A stretch of DNA of 64,000 bases from contig JAJDTY010000073.1 of NCBI GenBank assembly GCA_022826945.1, positions 390,507 through 454,506 on the forward strand, written 5' to 3'. The DNA comes from Candidatus Binatia bacterium. Lineage in GTDB: Bacteria > Desulfobacterota > Binatia > Bin18. Below the pieces are notes generated by a model, which saw only the letters and a list, made by a program, of their open reading frames with translations, had not been told where the DNA came from and did not search any database. Positions 39,325 through 46,268 of the stretch are shown here, piece by piece. A program made the position numbers and the translations under genes. How positions within the stretch are numbered: position 1 is the first letter of the stretch; each line of letters starts with the position of its first letter.

Positions 39325-40194
39325 TTATTCAAAGGATTCATCGCACGCAGCGATGGTTTCAGGGTCGGTAGCAAGTTGATCTTCCCACTCGCGGGTCTGG
39401 AACCAATAGTGGCTGCGCTGGTCGAGCCAGCCGCTCGCCTTGTTGGCCTCGATCCAGGTATTGAAGAAATTTAAGGTATCGAGGTCTCCTTTCCGCACGG
39501 CGACCGCTCCCACTTCCGAGGCAAACGGCTCCTCGAAGGGCAGGCGCAGAGTCTCCGGGTTGGCTTCAACCCACGTGGTCCGAGTCGTCGCGAACGCTGC
39601 CGCAGCATGGGCGTCACCGGCGACGACTGCATCGCGGACAGCGGTGTCGGAATCAAAGAGCAGGAGCATAGCATCAGGAAAGGCACTCTCGACAAAACGC
39701 ACGGACGATGCTCCCCGACGGGTCGCAATCGTGACATCGGAACTGTTAAAATCCGCCAGCGTTTCCATGTTTGCGGTTTGCTCCGTATTCGCCACCAGGT
39801 AGACATCGCTGGAGTTGTACGTTGATGTGAAATTGACCCGGAGATTGCGTTCCGGAAGGGTCGTCATCCCGCTGATAATGACGTCAAACTCCTCGGCGAT
39901 CAGTTCCGAGATGATGTAGTTCCAGTTCGTCGGGACAAATTCGATTCCAACCCCCATGTCCGCGGCCACTCTTTTCGCGACATCGATCTCGAAGCCGATC
40001 AGCTCACCGTCCGCATTGCAGGCCGACCAGGGTTCGAACAGACCGAGACCAACTCTCAGCGTCCCACGGTCCTGGACCTCCTCGATGACGCTGTCAAAAG
40101 CCCACCACGGGAAAAACTCGGCTGTCGCGCGAGAGTTGAAACCGCCAATCAGGACAGTAACGACCAGACCACACAATACGTGCTTTGTTCGCAT
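39325..40194 (-). CDS. periplasmic substrate-binding protein of an amino-acid-type ABC transporter (family 3)
   Basis: 289 residues. A signal peptide of about 26 residues ends near RATAEF. The mature protein has the family 3 fold: RGTLRVGLGLFEPWS, then GFEIDVAKRVAADMGVGIEF (the family signature), ELIAEEFDVIISGMTTLPER, and the late TWIEANKASGWLDQR. Cationic or polar amino acids are the usual ligands. AAGGAGGTGTCCC gives a strong ribosome site. No permease or ATPase gene is next to it, so it is an orphan, placed between mobile elements on both sides; it may have come in with them or have been separated from its operon. Confidence 0.85.
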   Translation of the reverse strand: MRTKHVLCGLVVTVLIGGFNSRATAEFFPWWAFDSVIEEVQDRGTLRVGLGLFEPWSACNADGELIGFEIDVAKRVAADMGVGIEFVPTNWNYIISELIAEEFDVIISGMTTLPERNLRVNFTSTYNSSDVYLVANTEQTANMETLADFNSSDVTIATRRGASSVRFVESAFPDAMLLLFDSDTAVRDAVVAGDAHAAAAFATTRTTWVEANPETLRLPFEEPFASEVGAVAVRKGDLDTLNFFNTWIEANKASGWLDQRSHYWFQTREWEDQLATDPETIAACDESFE

Positions 40195-40289
40195 GGGACA
40201 CCTCCTTTGAAGATTCGCTTTGAGGATTCGCTCCTCTCAGTACCTAGCACACGTGACTGAATTTTCACAATCTGAATGTATGTAGGTAC

Positions 40290-40327
40290 TGTCCTAAGTA
40301 GGCAGTTGACTGCCTAAGTGAGGCAGT
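40290..40327 (+). repeat. left-end repeat cluster, two 20-bp-spaced units
   Basis: Two tandem copies of an imperfect palindrome: CTGTCCTAAGTAGGCAG (from 40289) and CTGCCTAAGTGAGGCAG (from 40310). The core CCTAAGT recurs after exactly 20 bases. The second unit can fold as CTGCCT/AGGCAG. Inverted relative to the cluster at 41641-41690. Confidence 0.8.
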
Positions 40328-40339
40328 GTGTAGGAATAA

Positions 40340-40930
40340 TCAGTTTTCAACATCCTTTATCCAGCCTTTCTCTTTGAGATATGCCGCCTCCATTATAGCA
40401 GGCATCTGCTCTTCTATTATAATGCGTTCCACCTCATGATCATCTTTTGGGTTCAGGCTATTAACCCACTCCTCAATTTCGTTCAACTTTGTCTCGTAGT
40501 CTTGTTGATTCTTTTCGTGCATTCGGCTTTGATCATCAAGTATTTCCAATTGTCTTGCAAAACAGCTATCCTCGTCATGGCATACATCCTCCCCATTCTG
40601 TTTTCGGAAATTAATAGTGTGAACTTTCACTTGAAGCTCACGAAGTGAGTCTATACCAACATATCGCATGATGTATTCTAACAGTGCTTTATCGGATTTC
40701 TCGTAAATCTCTCGCACTTGACGCCCTAACACGATCCTCCAGAGTTCCCTATTGATGAGCTTCTTAATTTGTTCCTCGCTCCCCTCGATTGCTCTAAGCT
40801 TCTTGAGTTCTTCAACAACCTCCCTCCCGCTTTGTTCCTTGCTTTCCTCAACTGGCTCATCCTCTGTCCACCCAGGGACACTAATGAGTAATGCCACGAC
40901 CAGACCTGCCGCGATCCAGAGAGCAGGCAT
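40340..40930 (-). CDS. hypothetical exported protein, low GC
   Basis: 196 residues. A signal sequence (MPALWIAAGLVVALLISVPG) is followed by a highly charged, helix-rich mature part with heptad-like stretches (VVEELKKLRAIEGSEEQIKK) and two Cys (DVCHDEDSCFARQ) that could form a disulfide in the periplasm. No family recognised. GAGAGGTGACGT precedes the ATG. Base composition (about 40% GC by eye in the middle) is far below the neighbouring genes, a sign of recent transfer. It is the largest gene inside the putative transposase-less element. Confidence 0.7.
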   Translation of the reverse strand: MPALWIAAGLVVALLISVPGWTEDEPVEESKEQSGREVVEELKKLRAIEGSEEQIKKLINRELWRIVLGRQVREIYEKSDKALLEYIMRYVGIDSLRELQVKVHTINFRKQNGEDVCHDEDSCFARQLEILDDQSRMHEKNQQDYETKLNEIEEWVNSLNPKDDHEVERIIIEEQMPAIMEAAYLKEKGWIKDVEN

Positions 40931-41217
40931 ACGTCACCTCTCTTTCCGTGTGTTGCAGGATCAAACAAGCAGAAAGGGGTCGGAAGCGACAGGTGCGAGA
41001 GGCGAGGGGGCAGCCGCTGCCCGGCTGATCCAGGTTGCTGAGCCGTGTCTTCATCGCGCAAATGTACTGCGAGGTCTTGCCTATTCGAGTGTACGGGCCA
41101 TGACTCCCAAACAACTAGACTCTGTTGTATTCGGCGAGTGACCTGACATGCGGATCACTTGCACGATGAAGACGGACCTAGAATAGAGAAGAAGCAACTG
41201 AGGCGTCAAGCGTAGCT

Positions 41218-41457
41218 TCAGGCTGCCTTGTTACTTTTCGCAGGGCGGAGCGACCCCTGTTTATCGATATGCTCCAGCAGCTTCATGAGCGTAGCTCGCG
41301 TATTCTCCTCAAGATCGTCCTTATTGTTAGACACATGGATATGAATACCATATGCTTCCCAGGCATGGTCTTCCGTATAGACGAAGCACACCTCAACCGA
41401 CCCTTGCTTACCGCTAATTGGACAAAAACTCTCTTGCTGTGTTGGAGGATTACTCAT
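41218..41457 (-). CDS. small hypothetical protein (79 aa)
   Basis: A soluble 79-residue protein without signal or membrane segment: an N-terminal part with two Cys, a middle CFVYTEDHAWEAYGIHIHV that looks like two beta strands, and a C-terminal helix TRATLMKLLEHIDKQG. No family recognised. The start codon ATG (41455-41457) overlaps the divergent start of the next gene by two bases (CATG), and each start has its own ribosome-like site (here GAGGTAAGGC). Inside the putative transposase-less element. Confidence 0.55.
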   Translation of the reverse strand: MSNPPTQQESFCPISGKQGSVEVCFVYTEDHAWEAYGIHIHVSNNKDDLEENTRATLMKLLEHIDKQGSLRPAKSNKAA

Positions 41458-41647
41458 GCCTTACCTCATTTCTCAGGACTCACAGAATGAAACCTGGACC
41501 TGGAAGTTAGTGGTTGATGGTACTCATGAAATTGCTAGGGCCTCATCCCCATTCCCAACTGAAGAAGCTTGTCGTGAAGGCATTGAACAGGTCAGGCGCG
41601 AGACAAGAACGGCGCTAGTGCAATATGAGGGAGAGACACCCACTTAG
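41456..41647 (+). CDS. small hypothetical protein (63 aa), possibly DUF1508/YegP-like
   Basis: 63 residues starting at ATG 41456 after TTGGAGGATTACTC. The pattern TWTWKLVVDGTHEIARASS then TEEACREGIEQVRRE resembles one half-repeat of YegP/DUF1508 proteins (beta strands and an alpha helix after an aromatic-rich start); that match is by eye and weak. The TAG stop (41645-41647) lies inside the first copy of the right-end repeat, showing the gene and the element end are intimately joined. Its start overlaps that of the divergent 79-residue gene. Confidence 0.55.
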   Translation: MPYLISQDSQNETWTWKLVVDGTHEIARASSPFPTEEACREGIEQVRRETRTALVQYEGETPT

Positions 41648-41690
41648 GCAGTTGTCTCGTGACTTAGGCAGTGGAGCACTCACTTAGGCA
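41641..41690 (-). repeat. right-end repeat cluster, three 20-bp-spaced units
   Basis: ACTTAGGCA occurs at 41642, 41662 and 41682, exactly 20 bases apart, in inverted orientation to the left-end cluster. Only the 9-base core and a few flanking bases are conserved; the spacers differ (TTGTCTCGTG, TGGAGCACTC), which argues for protein-binding sites rather than a simple tandem duplication. Confidence 0.8.
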
Positions 41691-41706
41691 AGTACTTGTA
41701 TGTATG

Positions 41707-42325
41707 GTAGTGTCTCACTTTGAAAATTGCCGATCCATCAACACGCGCCAGTCCTCCGTCCTCCCTTGTCATCGTTGTCAGACTGCCCGGGGTTCCGACT
41801 CCTGCACTCGCTTCCTCGGGCCGCGAGGCCTCCGCTCCCCGGCGCGATCCTGGCTCGCGCGGTCCAGGAACTCTCTTGACACGATTGCCAGTCCGGCTGT
41901 CTCCCCCAAAAATGTGCCCGGTCCCATACCCGAGGCTCGGCATACCCCTGGGCCTCCGCTCCTGGGCTCATCCCCCGGGCCGTATCTGGCCGCCCCCGCC
42001 TCGGGGCCGGGCGCTCCCACTTCTGTCTTCACTCCCGGCATGGTCACTCAAGGCTGGGGCGCAACGCAATTCTCATAGAAGGCGTTCGGCTGTGAGGGGC
42101 TGGTGTGACAAACACACAGAAGGAAGAAATGTAAAGGGAGACACTACCGTGTGCGTTATCTGCATCTGCCGCTCTGCAAGGCTTGGCCAGAGCATTTTCA
42201 GGTTATCGACCGACTGTCTCAGGCGAGGTCTGGTCGAAGGCAGAGAACAGCGCTAGTATTGGCTCATATTCACTGAGACGTTCGCAAACCGGCCCACTAT
42301 GGCCAAACGAAAAAGGGGGTGCAGT
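41707..42325. other. non-coding stretch, GC- and pyrimidine-rich
   Basis: About 620 bases between the mobile region and the CoA-transferase start. Open frames exist on both strands but their translations are Pro/Arg/Ser/Gly-rich, unlike any protein I know, and have no ribosome sites, so I take them as composition artefacts. Just outside the element the sequence TCACTTTGAAAATTGCC (about 41715-41731) resembles IS21-type end motifs and may be another mobile remnant. No clear promoter for the downstream gene was found. Confidence 0.5.
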
Positions 42326-43522
42326 GTGAGTGCGCTGGATCATATTCGAATACTCGATTTAACCCAATTTGAGGCTGGCCCTTCGTGTACTGAAATTTTG
42401 GCCTTTCTTGGTGCGGACGTGGTGAAGGTCGAGCCACCCAAAGGAGGGGACCAAGGTCGGTATCTTATTACCGATAAACCGGGACTCGATTCGCCCTATT
42501 TCCTCTTGTTGAACGCCAGCAAAAAAAGCATCAGCATCAATCTCAAAAGCGAAAAAGGGATGAGCCTCTTTAAGCAACTCGTGCCGCATTTTGACGTCCT
42601 GGTCGAGAATTACGGCCCCGGCGCCATCGCCAATCTGGGTCTGGGATATGACGTTGTCTCGGCAATCAATCCGCGGATCGTCTATGCTCAGGTCAAAGGG
42701 TTTGGAACCTACGGTCCATATTCTGGATTCAAGAGCTTTGACATGATTGCGCAGGCCACCGGTGGAGCCATGAGTGTCACGGGCACTCAGGACACGCCAC
42801 CGCTTCGTCCCGGTCCGACCATAGGCGATACCGGAACCGGAATCCACTGCGCCGTTGGCATTCTCTCGGCCCTGCTCCAGCGCGAGAAAACCGGTACGGG
42901 TCAGCGGGTCGAAGTGGCCATGCAGGATGCGGTAGTGAATCTGACCCGCATTGGCATGATGAGTCATTATTACGGCAGCGTCCCAGCACAACGCTCGGGC
43001 AATCGGCTCGCGGCCATGGCCCCAACCGATCTCTACCCATGCGCGCCAGGTGGTCCCAACGACTATGCCTACATTATTAACACCACCCCGGCGATGTGGG
43101 AGGGAACCCTGACAACCATCGGACGCGCGGACCTCATCAACGATCCACGTTTTTGCGACCAGAAGAGTCGTAATGAACACTTTGATGAAGTGTTTGCCAT
43201 CATTGCGGACTGGACCAAACAGCGCGACAAATTTGCGGTTATGGAAGCCTTTGGCAAGGTGGGGGTGCCGTGTGGAGCCGTGCTCGACAGCGGCGATATC
43301 CTCGCCAACGAACACCTCAAAGAGCGCGGCATGATTACCACCGTCGAGCATCCGACGCGTGGGTGTTTCACTATGCCGGGCTGCGCGGTCCAGATGTCAG
43401 ATTCTCCGGCCGAGGTTCATCCCGCTCCGCTCTTGGGGCAGCATAACGCCGATATTCTCGGCTCCCTGCTGGGTCTGACTGAAGGCGATTTGGCCGGACT
43501 CAAGGACGACGGCATTATCTAG
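42326..43522 (+). CDS. family III CoA-transferase, formyl-CoA:oxalate CoA-transferase-like
   Basis: About 398 residues of the CaiB/BaiF fold, which moves CoA between carboxylic acids through enzyme-bound anhydride intermediates. The N-terminus IRILDLTQFEAGPSCTEILAF and the block VENYGPGAIANLGLG resemble formyl-CoA transferase (Frc). The catalytic Asp is at about 168 in TIGDTGTGIHCA, and VAMQDAVVNLTRI also matches Frc. GTG at 42326 is preferred, with AAAAGGGGG 6 bases upstream and a family-like start; an ATG at 42299 would add nine basic residues. No oxalyl-CoA decarboxylase is nearby, so the true substrate may differ (succinyl-CoA or an aromatic acid). Confidence 0.85.
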   Translation: MSALDHIRILDLTQFEAGPSCTEILAFLGADVVKVEPPKGGDQGRYLITDKPGLDSPYFLLLNASKKSISINLKSEKGMSLFKQLVPHFDVLVENYGPGAIANLGLGYDVVSAINPRIVYAQVKGFGTYGPYSGFKSFDMIAQATGGAMSVTGTQDTPPLRPGPTIGDTGTGIHCAVGILSALLQREKTGTGQRVEVAMQDAVVNLTRIGMMSHYYGSVPAQRSGNRLAAMAPTDLYPCAPGGPNDYAYIINTTPAMWEGTLTTIGRADLINDPRFCDQKSRNEHFDEVFAIIADWTKQRDKFAVMEAFGKVGVPCGAVLDSGDILANEHLKERGMITTVEHPTRGCFTMPGCAVQMSDSPAEVHPAPLLGQHNADILGSLLGLTEGDLAGLKDDGII

Positions 43523-43606
43523 TCGGTGACCCCGTTCCTCAAGAGAGGTACCCTTGCGGCTCCGCCCCAAAGCTGACACAAAAAAGAGCCGTATAGGAGG
43601 ACAGGC

Positions 43607-45724
43607 ATGGAAGAGGTCACCAGAGAAATTTTGTGGAATATCTCACTGACGGGCAAGGTCGTGATGTATGTCCTCCTGTTCACGACCTTCTTTGGTGCAC
43701 CGCTCTATCTCGCCTACGAATGGTGGAATCGGATTAAACACGGGTCTGCGACGACGCGGATTGATAATATTCCAGAGCGGACCAAACTGTTTCTCCTCGA
43801 AGCCTTTGGGCAGGGGAACGTCGTGCAGGAAAAGCCGGGTGGCCTCTACCATCTGACGCTGTTTGTCGCTTTCTTTGGCCTGTTCATTGGGACTGGGTTG
43901 GTCACCCTTGAGCATGACACGCCCATGCACTTCTATTTTGGCGCTTTCTACAAAGTCTATAAATTGGTCCTCGATACCTGCGGGGTGTTGCTCATTGCCG
44001 CCTGCGGATTGTTTCTGTATCGCCGCTACGTCCAGCAGCCAGCGGCCCACGCCGGTCCGGCTCAAGAAAAAATGGTTGATAATTTCGAGAACCGCGTCGG
44101 CTATGGCCTGCCGTTAGTGCTCATCCTGCTCATTGGCGTGACCGGCCTCATGCTTGAGGGGGTACGTATTCATACCAACCCCGCGAGTCATCCGGGCTGG
44201 GCCTATGCCGGGATGGCGTTTGCCGGTGTTTTTGCCCTGGCCGATGCAGGAGAAGGTACGCATCAAATCGTATGGTGGGTGCACCTGCTCATTATCACCG
44301 CATTTTTCGGCCTGATTCCGTTTACCAAGATGCGGCATATATTCCTGGCACCGGTCAATATCTTCTTCAGCAATCTGAAACCACGCGGCCATCTGGAGCC
44401 GATTACCGACTTTGAAACTGCAGAGACCTTCGGCGTCTCACAGGTTGAGGAGTATAGCTGGAAACAACTGCTCGACATGGCGTCCTGCCTTGAATGCGGA
44501 CGCTGTACGCTCAACTGTCCCACGGTCAATACGGATAAGCCGCTGAATCCCAAAAAACTGGTCATGGTTCAACGTGAGCATCTCATCCAAAAGACGCCCT
44601 TCCTCTTGCAGCTTGCTGCGGTCAAGGCGCAGAACGCGCAAAACGGCGAGCAGGTTGAGCTGCCGGTCTGGGAGGGGGCGGATATGGTTACCGAGGTGGC
44701 GACCGAAGATGTCATCTGGGGCTGTACGACGTGTGGTTGGTGTGAGGAGGGCTGTCCGGTCAATATCGAACATATTCAGCGGATTGTGGACATGCGGCGC
44801 TACGATGTGATGATGGAAGCACGGTTTCCACAAGAAGTGGTCAACGTCTTCAAAGGCTTGGAAACCAATTCCAACCCGTGGAATCTGGGGTTTGACAAAC
44901 GCGCGGATTGGGCGGCTGGTCTGGGTGTGAAGACCCTGGCCGAAGACCCCGAAGCCGATGTGCTGTATTGGGTTGGCTGCGCCGGTTCGTTCGATGAACG
45001 CAACCAAAAAGTCTCCACCGCCATGGTCAACATCTTACAGAAGGCTGGCGTGCGCTTTGCCATTCTGGGTAAAGAGGAAGGCTGTACGGGTGATCCGGCG
45101 CGGCGCTTGGGCAACGAATATCTTTACAGCATGCTGGCTGAGCAAAATGTCCAGACCTTGAATGGCTATAACGTCAAGGAAGTGATTACCCAGTGTCCGC
45201 ACTGCTTCCATACGATTGCCAACGAATATCCGGACCTGGGCGGGAACTACAAAGTCTACCACAGCTCGGAGTATATCGAGGAGTTGGTCAAGCGAGACAA
45301 GATCAACCCGCGCATCCTGAATGAACAGAACACCACCTTCCACGACCCCTGCTATTTGAGTCGTCACAATGGTCGCTATGCGCCGCCTCGGGAGGCGTTG
45401 CGGGCCATTCCAGGTATTAAGCTTAATGATATCGAGCAGTCGAAAAACCGTACCTTCTGTTGTGGTGCTGGTGGTGGCTCGGTCTGGAAAGAAGAGACAC
45501 AAGGGTCACGCATTAACTATACCCGCGTGGACCAACTCATGAAAGCCGAGCCCGAGACCATTGCCGTTGGCTGCCCTTACTGCATGATCATGATGGACGA
45601 CGCAGTCAAAGGGAAGGATCTTGACGAGACCGTGCAGGTCAAAGACCTCGTTGAACTCGTCTCAGAATCACTCAACGACGAGGAAGAGGCTGCACGTATG
45701 GAAGAGGCGGAAACAACCCATTAA
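43607..45724 (+). CDS. membrane heme/Fe-S oxidoreductase, ETF:(methyl)menaquinone oxidoreductase-like (HdrD/EMO type)
   Basis: 705 residues. The N-terminal ~250 residues have about five membrane helices with His residues (LTLFVAFFGLFIGTGLVTLE, GTHQIVWWVHLLIITAFFG) like the NarI cytochrome b subunit. Then come two [4Fe-4S] sets, CLECGRCTLNCP (from about 294) and CTTCGWCEEGCP (from about 373), and two CCG domains (CPHCFHTIANEYP about 531; CCGAGGG about 619; CPYC about 656) that bind the noncubane Fe-S cluster. This layout matches the EMO enzymes that pass electrons from electron-transfer flavoprotein to menaquinone during fatty-acid oxidation. etfAB are not in the window. Strong AGGAGGACAGGC site. 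Confidence 0.88.
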   Translation: MEEVTREILWNISLTGKVVMYVLLFTTFFGAPLYLAYEWWNRIKHGSATTRIDNIPERTKLFLLEAFGQGNVVQEKPGGLYHLTLFVAFFGLFIGTGLVTLEHDTPMHFYFGAFYKVYKLVLDTCGVLLIAACGLFLYRRYVQQPAAHAGPAQEKMVDNFENRVGYGLPLVLILLIGVTGLMLEGVRIHTNPASHPGWAYAGMAFAGVFALADAGEGTHQIVWWVHLLIITAFFGLIPFTKMRHIFLAPVNIFFSNLKPRGHLEPITDFETAETFGVSQVEEYSWKQLLDMASCLECGRCTLNCPTVNTDKPLNPKKLVMVQREHLIQKTPFLLQLAAVKAQNAQNGEQVELPVWEGADMVTEVATEDVIWGCTTCGWCEEGCPVNIEHIQRIVDMRRYDVMMEARFPQEVVNVFKGLETNSNPWNLGFDKRADWAAGLGVKTLAEDPEADVLYWVGCAGSFDERNQKVSTAMVNILQKAGVRFAILGKEEGCTGDPARRLGNEYLYSMLAEQNVQTLNGYNVKEVITQCPHCFHTIANEYPDLGGNYKVYHSSEYIEELVKRDKINPRILNEQNTTFHDPCYLSRHNGRYAPPREALRAIPGIKLNDIEQSKNRTFCCGAGGGSVWKEETQGSRINYTRVDQLMKAEPETIAVGCPYCMIMMDDAVKGKDLDETVQVKDLVELVSESLNDEEEAARMEEAETTH

Positions 45725-45735
45725 GCTATCAGGCA

Positions 45736-46242
45736 TTGCGTATTCTTCCGTTTCAAAAACCCCCTCCTCTCTCGAAGAGGGATAGGACGGGGGGGAAGGC
45801 TTTTCACCTTCTCCTCTCTGCTTTTCTTTTCGCCTGCCCTGCCACTTCTTCCTCTTCTCCCCAGGTCATCATCCATCCCCAAAACGGAACCCCTGTCCAC
45901 GTCGCAGTCGAGGTTGCAGACACCCAAGAAAAACGTCAGCTCGGCCTCATGTATCGCAACGAACTCCCGGCGTTCGGCGGTATGCTCTTTATTTTCCCGC
46001 AGGAAGGCCCGCTCAGTTTCTGGATGAAAAACACCTTGCTGTCGCTTGATATCATCTATATCAGCGCCGACTTCACCATCGTCCACATCGCCGAAAACAC
46101 AACCCCCTATTCCATCGCTCAAATCCCTTCCAAACACCCGGCCAGATACGTGCTTGAAGTCAATGGCGGATTTTGCCAGCAACATGGCATCGTCGCCGAG
46201 GATCGGGTTGAGTTCTCGCGGGTTACCTCAAAACTCCTGTAA
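45736..46242 (+). CDS. DUF192 family exported protein
   Basis: 168 residues. A hydrophobic export segment (FHLLLSAFLFAC) is followed by the DUF192 fold: VADTQEKRQLGLMYRNELP, then GMLFIFPQEGPLSFWMKNTL and SLDIIYISADFTIV. Family members are small periplasmic or extracellular barrels with no clear function. No ATG or GTG precedes the signal in frame, so a TTG at 45736 is the only available start, 11 bases after the preceding stop. A C-rich/G-rich hairpin (CCCCCTCC with GGACGGGGG) lies over the first codons and might limit translation. Confidence 0.82.
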   Translation: MRILPFQKPPPLSKRDRTGGKAFHLLLSAFLFACPATSSSSPQVIIHPQNGTPVHVAVEVADTQEKRQLGLMYRNELPAFGGMLFIFPQEGPLSFWMKNTLLSLDIIYISADFTIVHIAENTTPYSIAQIPSKHPARYVLEVNGGFCQQHGIVAEDRVEFSRVTSKLL

Positions 46243-46268
46243 TAGATGAGAGGTCGGAAATAGTTTGG

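Larger units (their letters stand above)
40285..41696. mobile_element. putative transposase-less transposon carrying three small genes
   Basis: 1,412 bases bounded by an exact 8-base direct repeat TGTATGTA (40277-40284 and 41697-41704). Inside each boundary, 8 bases precede the first copy of CCTAAGT: GGTACTGT on the left and, in the inverted sense, AGTACTTG on the right. The motif occurs twice at the left (40293, 40313) and three times inverted at the right (41642, 41662, 41682), always exactly 20 bases apart, as binding sites for a transposase would. No transposase is inside. The left gene is much poorer in GC than the chromosome around it. The family is not recognised by me; IS21-like or Tn7-like multi-site ends are the nearest analogy. 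Confidence 0.6.

Noticed and set aside
40289..40327. CRISPR-like repeat-spacer array at the regularly spaced CCTAAGT motifs
   Set aside because: Units are only 7-9 bases with 11-13-base spacers, two and three copies at opposite ends in inverted orientation, and no cas genes; this fits transposon ends, not CRISPR.
40931..41217. A gene in the interval between the two leftward genes of the cargo element
   Set aside because: Open frames on both strands exist, but none has a ribosome site or protein-like sequence; GC content also differs from the flanking genes.
41720..42256. A 178-codon plus-strand open frame in the GC-rich gap before the CoA-transferase
   Set aside because: Pro/Arg/Ser-rich translation without recognisable pattern, no ribosome site, and competing open frames on the other strand; composition artefact.
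42359..43351. A 330-codon open frame on the minus strand inside the CoA-transferase gene
   Set aside because: It is exactly antisense to a well-conserved gene and its translation shows no family motif or ribosome site; a shadow of codon bias.
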